Source of the DNA: Prevotella dentasini JCM 15908
GTDB lineage: Bacteria > Bacteroidota > Bacteroidia > Bacteroidales > Bacteroidaceae
Length of the DNA: 64,000 bases
Assembly: GCF_000614065.1 (NCBI RefSeq)
Contig: NZ_BAKG01000005.1
Location: 82,100 to 146,099 of the forward strand
Direction of reading: 5' to 3'
The notes beneath the pieces were generated by a model. The model was not told where the DNA came from and did no database searches. It saw nothing but the letters and a program-made list of their open reading frames with translations. Numbering within the stretch: the stretch's first letter is position 1; the number at the start of each line of letters is the position of its first letter. The translations under genes were made by a program, and so were the position numbers. Shown here in pieces: positions 55,183 through 64,000 of the stretch.

Positions 55183-58016
55183 ATGAGAAGTAAGACTGTC
55201 ATATTCCTGTTGCTTGCCACGTTCGTTTTATCAATAGCAAGCAGCAATACATCTTTATGGAACGGCGCAAGGCGAAGCCCCATAAAGGATAGTGTCATCG
55301 TGTCCGATACCCTTCTGCAACGTGTAAAGACAGGGGAGAACGCTCCCAAGGAAGACATTGACACAACTAATATGGACTCCCTTCAGCTGGCTATCTATCA
55401 CCATAATAAGGCTATAGACGACTCCATCCATGCCGACAGCGTGCAGCGGTCGCGTGCCAACGGAATCACGTCGCCCGTAGTCTATTCGGCAGACGACTCT
55501 CTCGTCTACGACGCTCTGACGGGTACGGCTTATCTCTACGGCTCGTCGAAGGTGGACTATCAGAACATGAAGCTCGCCAGCGACAAGGTGTATCTCAACA
55601 TGGACAGCAGTCTTGTCCGTGCCACAGGCTCTGCCGACTCTACCGAGGAGAACGGACTTCGAGGCAAGCCTACCTTCTCGATGGGGAAGGATTCCTACGA
55701 GAGCGACACGATGGCCTATAACTTCAAGTCGGGCAAGGGCCTTATCAAAGGCGTATATACCGAGCAGCAGGAAGGATTTCTCAGTGGTGAGCGTGCCAAG
55801 CGCGATTCGTCGGGTGTCGTCTATATCGAACACGGACGCTATACTACCTGCGACGCTCCGCATCCTGACTTCTACATTGCCCTTTCGCGTGCCAAGGTAC
55901 GTCCCGGCAAGGACGTTGTCTTCGGACCGGCCTATCTTGTCGTGGCAGACGTACCGTTGCCCTTGGCCATTCCCTACGGCTTTTTCCCATTCTCTAAGAA
56001 ATATTCGAGCGGTCTTATCATGCCGAGCTACGGCGAGGAGCAGGACCGTGGCTTCTATCTGCGCGACGGTGGCTACTATTTCGCCATCAGCGACAAATGG
56101 GACCTGAAGCTCTTGGGCGAGATTTATACCAAAGGCTCGTGGGGTGTCAGCGTGGCAAGCAACTATCGGAGACGCTACAGGCATGCCGGTTCGTTCCTTT
56201 TCAGTTATCAGGACACCCGGATGGGCGACAAGGGTCTGCCCGACTACTCCCGGCAGGAGAGCTTCAAGCTGCAATGGAGCCATCGGCAGGACCCCAAGGC
56301 CAATCCGTTCAGTTCGCTCTCGGCCAGTGTCAACTTTGCCACGTCAAGCTACGAGCGCAACAACCTCAACAGCATGTACAATCCGCAGACGCTAACCCAG
56401 TCTACCCGTACATCGTCCGTCAGTTGGAGCACGAACTTTTCGAGCATAGGACTCTCGCTCAGCACTACGGCCAATCTGGCGCAGAACATGCGCGATTCTA
56501 CCATTCAGCTCACCCTCCCGACCTGAACATCAGCCTCAGCCGTTTCTATCCCTTCAAGCGCAGGAATGGTGTCGGCAAGGAACGGTGGTACGAGAAAATA
56601 TCAATGAGCTATACCGGACAGCTGTCCAATTCCATCAATACGACGGAAGACAAGCTGCTTCACAGCAATCTCATCAAGAACTGGCGAAATGCCTTCCAGC
56701 ACAACATTCCCGTGCAGGGCAACTTCACCTTGTTCAATTATATCAATGTTTCGCCCTCCTTCAACTTTACCGACCGCATGTACTCCAAGAAGGTTTTGCG
56801 TGCGTGGGACAGCAGACTTGGCAAGGAGGTACGCGATACGACCTACGGATTTCATAACGTCTACAACTGGAGTCTGAACCTTTCTGCCAGTACGAAGGTC
56901 TATGGTTTCTGGACACCGAGCCGGAAACTCTTCGGCGACAAGATACAGGCCATCCGACACGTCATCACTCCGACGGTAAGTTTCTCGTATGCACCCAATT
57001 TCGGAGTACGCAGCTATGGATACCACGACAGCTACCAGTACACCGATGCCGACGGCAATGTGAAACTGGTGGAGTATTCACCCTACGAGAACGAGCTGTA
57101 CGGAGTTCCCGGCCGGGGCAAGACGGAGATGATAACGTGGGACGTGAGCAACAACATCGAGATGAAGGTGAAGAGCGACAAGGACTCTACGGGCTTTAGG
57201 AAAATCAGCATCATTGACGAGTTGGGGGCTTCTATGTCTTACAATGCTGCTGCCGACTGGCATCGGTGGAGCGACCTTAGTGTGCGCCTGCGCCTGAAGT
57301 GGTGGAAGAACTACACATTCTCCGTAAACGCCCAGTTCGCCACCTATGCCTACGAGCTTGATGCCAATGGTAAGCCTTACGTGGGCAACCATACCGAATG
57401 GGGCTTCGGCAGGCTGCCGAGATTTCAGGGTATGTCGCAGAACTTCTCGTTCACCCTCAATCCGGAGAAGCTGAAGAAGTGGTTCGGAGGCAAGGACGAT
57501 GAGGAAGACGAGGCTGCCGACGATGGTGAAGGTCCTGATACGGACATTGAGTCTAACATGGACGACGACTTGGAGCGTGGCAAGCATGCTGCCAAAAAGA
57601 AGAAGGGAAATATAGCCGAGACCGACGAAGACGGCTATATGCGCTTCTCCATGCCTTGGTCGCTGACCATCGGCTACGGCATTACCATGCGCGAGAACCA
57701 TGAAGGGAAGTTCAATACCAACACCATGCGCTATCCCTACAAGTTCTCGCAGACACTCAACGTCAGCGGAAATATCCGTATCAGCGACGGATGGAATATC
57801 AACTTCTCTACGGGCTACGATTTCGAGAATCACGCTATGAGCATGACCACGGCAAGTCTGTCGCGCGACCTTCATTGCTTCAACATGAGTGCATCGGTCG
57901 TTCTCGCTCCTTATGCGTCTTATAACTTTACTTTCCGCTGCAACGCATCTACGCTGACAGATGCGCTGAAGTACGACAAGCACAGCGGTATCAGCAATTC
58001 CATATTGTGGTATTAG
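55183..58016 (+). CDS. lptD: LptD-like outer-membrane LPS assembly protein (one frameshift)
   Basis: Outer-membrane barrel that inserts lipopolysaccharide delivered by LptA/E. After the signal peptide (MRSKTVIFLLLATFVLSIAS) an OstA/LptA-like beta-jellyroll is visible: DSLVYDALTGTAYLYGSSKV, MKLASDKVYLNMDSSLVRAT, FLSGERAKRDSSGVVYIEHG and YTTCDAPHPDFYIA. The barrel begins VFGPAYLVVADVPLPLAIPY with FPFSKKYSSGLIMPSYGEEQ. One missing G near 56520 breaks LTLPDLNISLSRFYPF; corrected length is about 944 residues. An acidic insert (DEEDEAADDGEGPDTDIESN) lies in a late loop. The last strands end NFTFRCNASTLTDAL. Confidence 0.88.
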
Positions 58017-58163
58017 TTTTTTTCATGGGCGGGTCTTCGGTTATTTAGAGCCGCAGCTTTCATTTCTTTAGATGTGTGTACCCGCCCGTAAGAAGCAGCC
58101 TTGGCTTTTAGGGTTATTTCTCCCGAGCGGGAATCTCTCTTTGGAGTTATGCTAAAAATATTA

Positions 58164-58171
58164 TATATTTG
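58164..58171 (+). promoter_or_regulatory. -7 promoter box before the truncated paralog and BNR gene
   Basis: TATATTTG at 58164-58171, 50 bp before the ATG at 58221. The pseudogene, BNR-repeat gene and TonB receptor could all be read from it. Confidence 0.5.
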
Positions 58172-58220
58172 CAGTCTTAAGAGCTGTACTTAGAAATTAA
58201 ATTATCATTATTTCATAAAG

Positions 58221-58595
58221 ATGTTACATGGTTTTACAAACCTGCCAAGGAAGTTGGCTTGTATGGGTTTATTAACCGCATTTGTTTCCATTACGGATGC
58301 AAGGGCGCAATCGGAACTGCTGCTTGACCCTTATGCACGCGAGCCGATTCCTGTGGGAGCACCCGTATGGATGCAGGATATAGCGAAAGACCTTACGGGG
58401 GTGAACTATCATAAAATGGACTCGCTGTTCACCCTTTGGCAAGCTGCCGACAACGATGCCCGCGTGAAAACTCTTATAAGCTCAACACGAAGCACTATAA
58501 GTATTTTGGCAAGTTCCTTAAGAGATAAGCAGGCATTATTAAATTATTCATATCAAGTAAAAACAGATATATGCGACACAATATGGATAGAATAA
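58221..58595 (+). pseudogene. truncated paralog of the following BNR-repeat protein
   Basis: The ORF encodes a signal peptide (MGLLTAFVSITDARA) and then LLDPYAREPIPVGAPVWMQD, DLTGVNYHKMDSLFTLWQAA. This parallels the next protein's YHPYAPAGIPKGAPRWMERL and NVNYYAMVDSFEHFKH. At about 58460 the homology moves to another frame (LNTKHYKYFGKFLKR against MTKAVINYFGRW) and then stops. It is thus the first ~90 codons of a duplicated gene, frameshifted and truncated. The remnant supplies the promoter-proximal part of the transcript leading into the intact copy. Confidence 0.75.
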
Positions 58596-61500
58596 AGAAA
58601 TCATTCATTTGTATGGGCTTCTTTCTTTTGGGAGTTCAGGGAATGGCACAAGAAGCCGGTTCTGACAAATATCATCCGTATGCCCCGGCCGGAATACCGA
58701 AAGGAGCACCGCGGTGGATGGAGCGTCTGACCGATGTGGAGAATGTGAACTATTATGCCATGGTTGACTCTTTCGAGCATTTCAAGCACACGCATCCCGA
58801 GATGCAGCGTAAGACGCCCATGACCAAAGCTGTCATCAATTACTTTGGCAGATGGCAACGGACTTATTTGCCCTACGTGGCGAAGGATGGAAGGATAATA
58901 ATGCCTCCGTTCAGCGAGTTCAGAAAGGCTGTGCACGCTGTCAACGCCAAGCACCAGCAGTTGTCTAAAACAAGAGACGCTGTGGCTACATCAAGGTGGG
59001 AGGTCCTTTCTCCGCTCCGCACTTACCACCGGGAAACCAAAGAGATGTATCCCGGACAGGCAAATGTGCAGCGTTTCGACATTGCGCGCACCAATCCTAA
59101 CATCCTTTATAGTGGAACGGAGACAGGTATGGTGTTCAAGACGGTGGACAAGGGTGAGAACTGGATATCCTGTACTCCCGATTTCTTCTTTGGAGGAGCG
59201 ATAAAGGCTGTGGAGATTTCGCAGCAGAATGCCGATAAGGTGCTCATCGCGGCAGGTGCTCTCTTGTGGCTTACCACCGATGGAGGTGCAACTTGGAAAG
59301 ACATTACGCCCCAAGAAACGGGCGGTGCTACTATCCGCGATGCAGTCTTTCACCCCGAAGACGACAACCGCATGCTTGTTGGGACAACAAAAGCCTTGTA
59401 CCAGACCACAGACAATGGCAACAGCTGGACATGGAAACACGATGGCGAGTGTTTCGACATCAAATACAAGCATGGTGATGCTAACACTATATATATAATG
59501 GTGAGAGATATCTATAAGGTTGCTATTTTGAAAGTAAGTACCGACGGCGGCTCTACCTTCGCAGACCGTTCGCCCAAGCTGGGTTACAATCTGGCATGTG
59601 GCCGTATTGGCCTGTCGGAAGCACCCGGTGGCGAGGACTACATTTATATAATAGCCTGTAAAACGGATATGGGAGACTTCTCTTACAGAGTATCCCAATA
59701 TTTCGGCACGCCGGTATTGTTCAAGAGCAAGGACGGTGGTCTGACATGGGAACATCATGACGACATCATCAAGCAGATGCCTACTTATGAAATCCACATG
59801 GGGCAGGGCTATTACGATATGTTGATTTCCGCCTCGTCGAAAGACCCCGAGCAGGTGATGTTCGGCATGCTGGATCTATATTGGTCGAACGATGGCGGTA
59901 AGACGCTGATAAGAAAAGGCGGCTACTCCGGCCAGTTCAATTTGCACTGCGACATGCAGGACATCAAAGTATTGGGCGACGACACATGGGTTTCCTGCGA
60001 TGGGGGTATCATTTACTCTCCCGACTTCTTCGACAAGCAGGCCGAGACGCGCATCAATGGTATTTACGCTTGCGAGTTCTGGGGATTTGACCAAGGCTGG
60101 AACGAAGACGTGATGGTGGGCGGACGCTACCACAACGGTGACATGGCCCAAATGGATAAGTATAATGGTGCCTCCATTCATCTGGGCGGCGGCGAAGCAC
60201 CTACGGGATATGTGCTTTTGAGCAATCCCCGTAAAGTTGCCTTCTCTGACACAAATCCAAAGAATGTGATTCTTCCTGATGACTGGCAGGGTACGTTCGG
60301 GTCTTTCTCCGACTTCTGGACTTACCCCTACGAAGACATCATTGACGGTATGGGGTTGGAGTTCGACCCGCGCTACGCCAAGAGTTTCCTGCTTTTCAAA
60401 GGCTTTTACGATGACGAGACCAGCGTCTTATGGAAAACCGTAGATGACGGACAGAACTTTGTACAGCTTTACAAGTTCCCGACGCCCATCCGGTCGCATG
60501 TTATTTCACGGTCAAACCCAGACAAGATAGTAGTTTCCACATCGGGCAACATTTTCCAGTCCTTGGACGGCGGAAAGAGCTTCAAGGCCTATGATAAGAT
60601 TCCTGACGGCGTGCGCAATGCGTATAAGTCAAAGGTGGCTGTTCATCCGCGCAATGAGAACGAAATCTGGGTAATTGCGTCCGAACCGGGCCAAGTGTAC
60701 AGAACGAAGGACAATGGCCAGACTTGGGAACAGCTGGGCAAGGGATTGATATTCCCCAACAATAACCCGGAGGCGACACAGGACAACGAACCCGTAACCA
60801 TCACCCGTTTGTTCCTGACCGGCAACGAGAAAAATGCGGCCTATGCCATCGGTTTCGTCTCCCGGCCCTTTGGCAGCGAGTTCGGTTTTATGGCACCGCG
60901 CGGCAGAGTGTACTATTGCGATGACACCACCGACGGATGGCAGGACTATTCCGAGGGTCTGCCGGCGGTCATCAGCCTTACGCGCATGCTTCCGTTCTAC
61001 AAAGAAGGCAAAATCCGCATGGCCACCAACAACGGCATTTGGCAGAGAAACCTGAAAGACCCGGAGTTCAAGCCCATAGCACAGCCCTTGATTCTGAACG
61101 CGGGAACATCCGACAATCAGGGCAATGTCGACATGTATTTCGACAGCTATTCTATCGTGAACCAAAAGGATGCCACGTGGGAATGGAAGTTCGATCCCGA
61201 ACCATTGAGCGTATCGAGCAAAACGGTCCGCAACCCCGTTGTGCGCATTGCCGCCGACCAAAGCTACGACGTTACCCTTACCGTTACCACGCCCCAAGGC
61301 TCTGACACCAAGACCATAAAGAAGATGATTGTAGGAAAGAAAGACGTTCCCACGAGCATTGCCGGACAGGAGGTCTTGGCGCACGACGTCGTGCTTTCTG
61401 CCAACACCTGCCCCCGGGGCGGCACAATCACGCTGAAGCCGCAAGGCATCGATGCCGACTGCAAGTGGCAGCTGTTCAGTGCCGGCGGCAAGGAGGTAGC

Positions 61501-61624
61501 CACGCAGACGGTCTCTGCCACGGCAACGACAAGCATCTCTACCGACGCGCTCACACCGGGCATGTATTTCTACCTATTGACTAATAAGACATTCAAGAAG
61601 ACAGGCAGATTAATCATACAATGA
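58583..61624 (+). CDS. secreted BNR/sortilin-like repeat protein with PKD and type IX sorting domains
   Basis: 1013 residues from MDRIKKSFICMGFFLLGVQG (signal peptide, cleavage near GMAQ). Asp-box/BNR signatures repeat through a predicted double beta-propeller: TVDKGENW, TTDGGATWKD, TTDNGNSWTW, STDGGSTF, KDGGLTWEH, SLDGGKSF and KDNGQTWEQ. A PKD-like domain follows (WEWKFDPEPLSVSS, YDVTLTVTTPQGSDTKTIKK). The end is a sorting domain (LTPGMYFYLLTNKTFKKTGR). The stop overlaps the TonB-receptor ATG (ATGA), so the two are translationally coupled and probably cooperate at the surface, for example in ligand capture; the ligand is unknown. No glycosidase active-site set was identified. Confidence 0.88.
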   Translation: MDRIKKSFICMGFFLLGVQGMAQEAGSDKYHPYAPAGIPKGAPRWMERLTDVENVNYYAMVDSFEHFKHTHPEMQRKTPMTKAVINYFGRWQRTYLPYVAKDGRIIMPPFSEFRKAVHAVNAKHQQLSKTRDAVATSRWEVLSPLRTYHRETKEMYPGQANVQRFDIARTNPNILYSGTETGMVFKTVDKGENWISCTPDFFFGGAIKAVEISQQNADKVLIAAGALLWLTTDGGATWKDITPQETGGATIRDAVFHPEDDNRMLVGTTKALYQTTDNGNSWTWKHDGECFDIKYKHGDANTIYIMVRDIYKVAILKVSTDGGSTFADRSPKLGYNLACGRIGLSEAPGGEDYIYIIACKTDMGDFSYRVSQYFGTPVLFKSKDGGLTWEHHDDIIKQMPTYEIHMGQGYYDMLISASSKDPEQVMFGMLDLYWSNDGGKTLIRKGGYSGQFNLHCDMQDIKVLGDDTWVSCDGGIIYSPDFFDKQAETRINGIYACEFWGFDQGWNEDVMVGGRYHNGDMAQMDKYNGASIHLGGGEAPTGYVLLSNPRKVAFSDTNPKNVILPDDWQGTFGSFSDFWTYPYEDIIDGMGLEFDPRYAKSFLLFKGFYDDETSVLWKTVDDGQNFVQLYKFPTPIRSHVISRSNPDKIVVSTSGNIFQSLDGGKSFKAYDKIPDGVRNAYKSKVAVHPRNENEIWVIASEPGQVYRTKDNGQTWEQLGKGLIFPNNNPEATQDNEPVTITRLFLTGNEKNAAYAIGFVSRPFGSEFGFMAPRGRVYYCDDTTDGWQDYSEGLPAVISLTRMLPFYKEGKIRMATNNGIWQRNLKDPEFKPIAQPLILNAGTSDNQGNVDMYFDSYSIVNQKDATWEWKFDPEPLSVSSKTVRNPVVRIAADQSYDVTLTVTTPQGSDTKTIKKMIVGKKDVPTSIAGQEVLAHDVVLSANTCPRGGTITLKPQGIDADCKWQLFSAGGKEVATQTVSATATTSISTDALTPGMYFYLLTNKTFKKTGRLIIQ

Positions 61625-63826
61625 GAAGAACCTTAGTTTTATGTACCGCATTATTGGCAACCACTGCAATGGTTGCCAATAACGAACAGGCCGACACTGC
61701 AGCCGTCAGGCTCGACGAGGTCGTGGTGTCGGCAAGCAAATGGAGACAGAACATCTCGGAACAGCCCAAGCGCATCAGTGTGATAACGCCCGGGGAGTCT
61801 CTGTTCCAGAATCCGCAGACGGCCGCCGACCTCTTGGAACTGTCGGGACAAGTCTATGTGCAGAAAAGCCAGTTGGGCGGCGGAAGCCCCATGATACGCG
61901 GATTTGCCACCAACCGGCTCCTGTACTCAGTAGACGGTATCCGCATGAACACCGCCATCTTCCGCTCGGGCAATTTGCAGAACGTCATCTCCTTGGACCC
62001 CTTCGCCATGGAGCGGACAGAGGTGCTGTTTGGCCCCGGCTCCGTCATTTACGGCAGCGATGCCATGGGCGGCGTGATGAGCTTTACCACCAAGAATCCC
62101 GTCTTCTCGCCGGTAGCCGGCAAGGTAAGGTGGGGGGCAGTGCTACGGCACGCTACTCCTCTGCCAACAACGAGCGCACCGGACATTTCGATGTAAGTGT
62201 GGGAGGCCGCAAATGGGCTTTCCTCACCAGTTTCAGCTCCTTTGACTTCGACGACTTAAAACAAGGCTCGCACGGTCCGGACGACTATCTGAAGCCGTAC
62301 TTGGTAGAGCGTCAGAACAACGAGAAGGATGTTGCCGTCACCAATCCCGACCCTCTGGTGCAGTCGCCTTCGGGCTATTCGCAAGTCAACCTGATGCAGA
62401 AGATAGGCTTCAGCCTACCGGGCAGTGGGACTTGCAGTACGCCTTCCATTATTCTGCGACGTCCAACTATGCCCGGTACGACCGCCACACCCGCATCAAG
62501 AAAGGTCTGCCCCAATATGGCGAATGGAACTACGGCCCGCAGGTGTGGATGCTCAACCAGCTTACCGTGCAGCATCTTGCCGGGAATCTGTTCTACGACC
62601 GCATGGCGGTACGCTTGGGTGTACAGCGGTTTGAGGAAAGCCGCATAGACCGCAAGTTCAACAAGACCGGCAGAACCACGACCAAGGAAATAGTCGATGC
62701 CTATTCCGCAGGCTTCGACTTCACCAAGAACGTGGCCCGCCACTCGCTGTACTACGGCCTTGAGTATGTCTGCAACGACGTGCGCTCCAACGGGACGGAG
62801 ACGAATATCGCCACCGGCGCGACGAAACCGGCCCTTGCCCGTTATCCGCAATCTCATTGGGCTTCGTATGCCGCCTATCTGCAAGCATTGTTCAGACTGT
62901 CAGACAAGCTGAACATAGAGGCAGGCGTGCGCTACAACTACTATCGCCTGTCGGCCGATTTCAGCAACAACGACCTCGAATTGGGCTTCGACCCCAAGCA
63001 GTCCAACCACAAGGGGGCTGTGTCGGGCAGTTTGGGACTTACCTACCGTCCCTCCTCCGACTGGCTCCTCTCCGTCAATGCCGGGCGTGGCTTCCGCACT
63101 CCCAACGTAGACGATATGGGCAAACTCTACGATTCGGTAGACGGTGCAGTGGTAGTGCCCAATCCGGGACTGAAGCCCGAGTACGCCCACAATGTGGAAG
63201 TGGGCATTGCCAAGACGTTCGGCACGTTCCTCAAGCTCGACCTCTCGGCCTATTACACCCATCTCGACAATGCCTTGGTGCGCAGGGACTTCCTCGTGAA
63301 CGGGCAGGACCATATCGTGTATAAGGGAGAAGACGCCAAGGTCCTCGCCATTCAGAACGCAGCCTCTGCCTACGTGTCGGGCTTCCAGTTCGGCTGCTGC
63401 GCCACCCTCCCCATGGGCTTTGGCTGCAACATGCAGCTCAACCTGCAGCATGGCAAGGAAGAGCTGGACAACGGCGAGAGGAGCACCATCCGACACGCCG
63501 CACCTTTCTTCGGGCATGCGGCACTTACCTATCAGCACGACAACCTGACCATGGAGCTGTCCACCCGTTTTCAGGCCGAGCGGACATACGGGGACATGCC
63601 CGAGTCGGAGAAGTCGAAAACCGAAATGTATGCTCTCGACAGCGACGGCCACGTATATGCGCCGGCATGGATTACGCTCAATCTCAAGGCGCAGTACCGG
63701 CAGGGAAAGCACCTCGTGTTGAACGCCGGACTGGAAAACATCACCGACCGGCGATATCGTCATTACAGCTCGGGCATATCGGCACCGGGCCGCAACTTCG
63801 TCGTTTCGGCCACCTGTCTGTTTTAG
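61621..63826 (+). CDS. TonB-dependent outer-membrane receptor (two frameshifts)
   Basis: Active importer. Signal peptide MRRTLVLCTALLATTAMVAN; TonB-box-like VRLDEVVVSASK; plug domain (RISVITPGESLFQNPQTAAD, SPMIRGFATNRLLYSVDGIR, RTEVLFGPGSVIYGSDAMGG). The barrel has RGFRTPNVDDMGKLY followed by NPGLKPEYAHNVEVG, the NPxLKPE pattern of siderophore/heme/cobalamin-type receptors. It ends with an aromatic (FVVSATCLF). Missing single bases near 62134 (in a G-run) and near 62421 break the frame; corrected length is about 735 residues. No carboxypeptidase-like N-domain, so it is not a SusC type. Coupled to the BNR-repeat gene; ligand unknown, heme or a metal complex being reasonable guesses. Confidence 0.88.
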
Positions 63827-63862
63827 CCATCCGGCCGTTGCGTCCGGCATGTTATAAAGGCA

Positions 63863-63897
63863 ACGCTCCGTCCCCGGCATCGGGATGGGGCGTTTTT
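63863..63897 (+). terminator. terminator of the TonB receptor operon
   Basis: A 12-bp stem (63863-63874 with 63882-63893, two G-U pairs) followed by TTTTT. The last 100 bases of the window show nothing further. Confidence 0.85.
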
Positions 63898-64000
63898 GGT
63901 TCTCTGCATAAATACGATACCCCCGATTGCCTCCCCCGGCATGTAGGGACAGCCCCGATTTCCGGCAGGATTGGCCGTTGTTTTCCGGGCTTCAGGGAGC

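Noticed and set aside
1..64000. tRNA or rRNA genes as an integration target
   Set aside because: No tRNA-like or rRNA sequence was noticed at either element end or elsewhere by eye; a dedicated search was not possible here.

Overview
The window looks like chromosomal DNA of a Bacteroidales bacterium, most likely Prevotella or a close relative. The grounds are: promoters of the Bacteroidetes type (TTG/TTTG, 19-21 bases, TAnnTTTG) before many genes; secreted proteins with type IX secretion-like C-termini; BspA-type leucine-rich repeat proteins; a menaquinone operon; a mobilizable element of the Bacteroides kind; and outer-membrane proteins of families typical of the phylum. No rRNA, tRNA or CRISPR array was seen.

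Layout. 1-3.9 kb: a minus-strand menaquinone operon (thioesterase, menF, menD, menB cut by the window edge). 4.0-6.8 kb: a secreted M6-type metalloprotease. 7.6-11.2 kb: mfd, carrying an in-frame palindromic repeat insert. 11.2-14.2 kb: two tandem leucine-rich repeat surface proteins. 14.4-17.9 kb: an AT-rich stretch with a TetR regulator and a divergent outer-membrane beta-barrel protein. 18.2-21.2 kb: a large secreted protein, followed by an AT-rich 2 x 196 bp tandem repeat. 22.3-24.6 kb: a patatin/outer-membrane barrel fusion. 24.6-27.7 kb: a minus-strand agmatine-to-putrescine operon (aguA, aguB) ending in a two-domain acetyltransferase. 27.8-28.5 kb: four CRP/FNR-like palindromes, a strong promoter, a 34-codon ORF and a terminator. 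29.1-33.5 kb: pepT, a Kef-type antiporter and a nitroreductase.

33.9-45.3 kb is an integrated mobilizable element: relaxase, MobC, DUF3408 protein, toprim primase, VapE-like ATPase, two excisionase-like HTH proteins, two coupled tyrosine integrases, and a bacterioferritin-like gene divergent from an AraC regulator as probable cargo. 45.6-55 kb: Ca2+/Na+ exchanger, TlpA-like thioredoxin, zinc-ribbon coiled-coil protein with Nif3, a lipoprotein, a carboxyltransferase whose biotinyl domain lacks the usual lysine, an HD protein and a carboxypeptidase-regulatory-domain protein. 55.2-63.8 kb: LptD, a truncated paralog, a secreted BNR-repeat protein and a translationally coupled TonB-dependent receptor.

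Many genes are interrupted by frameshifts. Nearly all are explained by one missing base, usually one of a doublet or run, and restoring it gives full-length family members. I read these as base-calling or assembly errors and annotate the genes as intact CDS spanning the shift, with the shift noted. The least conventional signals are the operator array with its short transcript (27.9-28.5 kb), a dispersed CGAAAG/CTTTCG palindrome at five intergenic places (two of them flanking the mobile element), the AT-rich cruciform tandem repeat, and the repeat insert in mfd.
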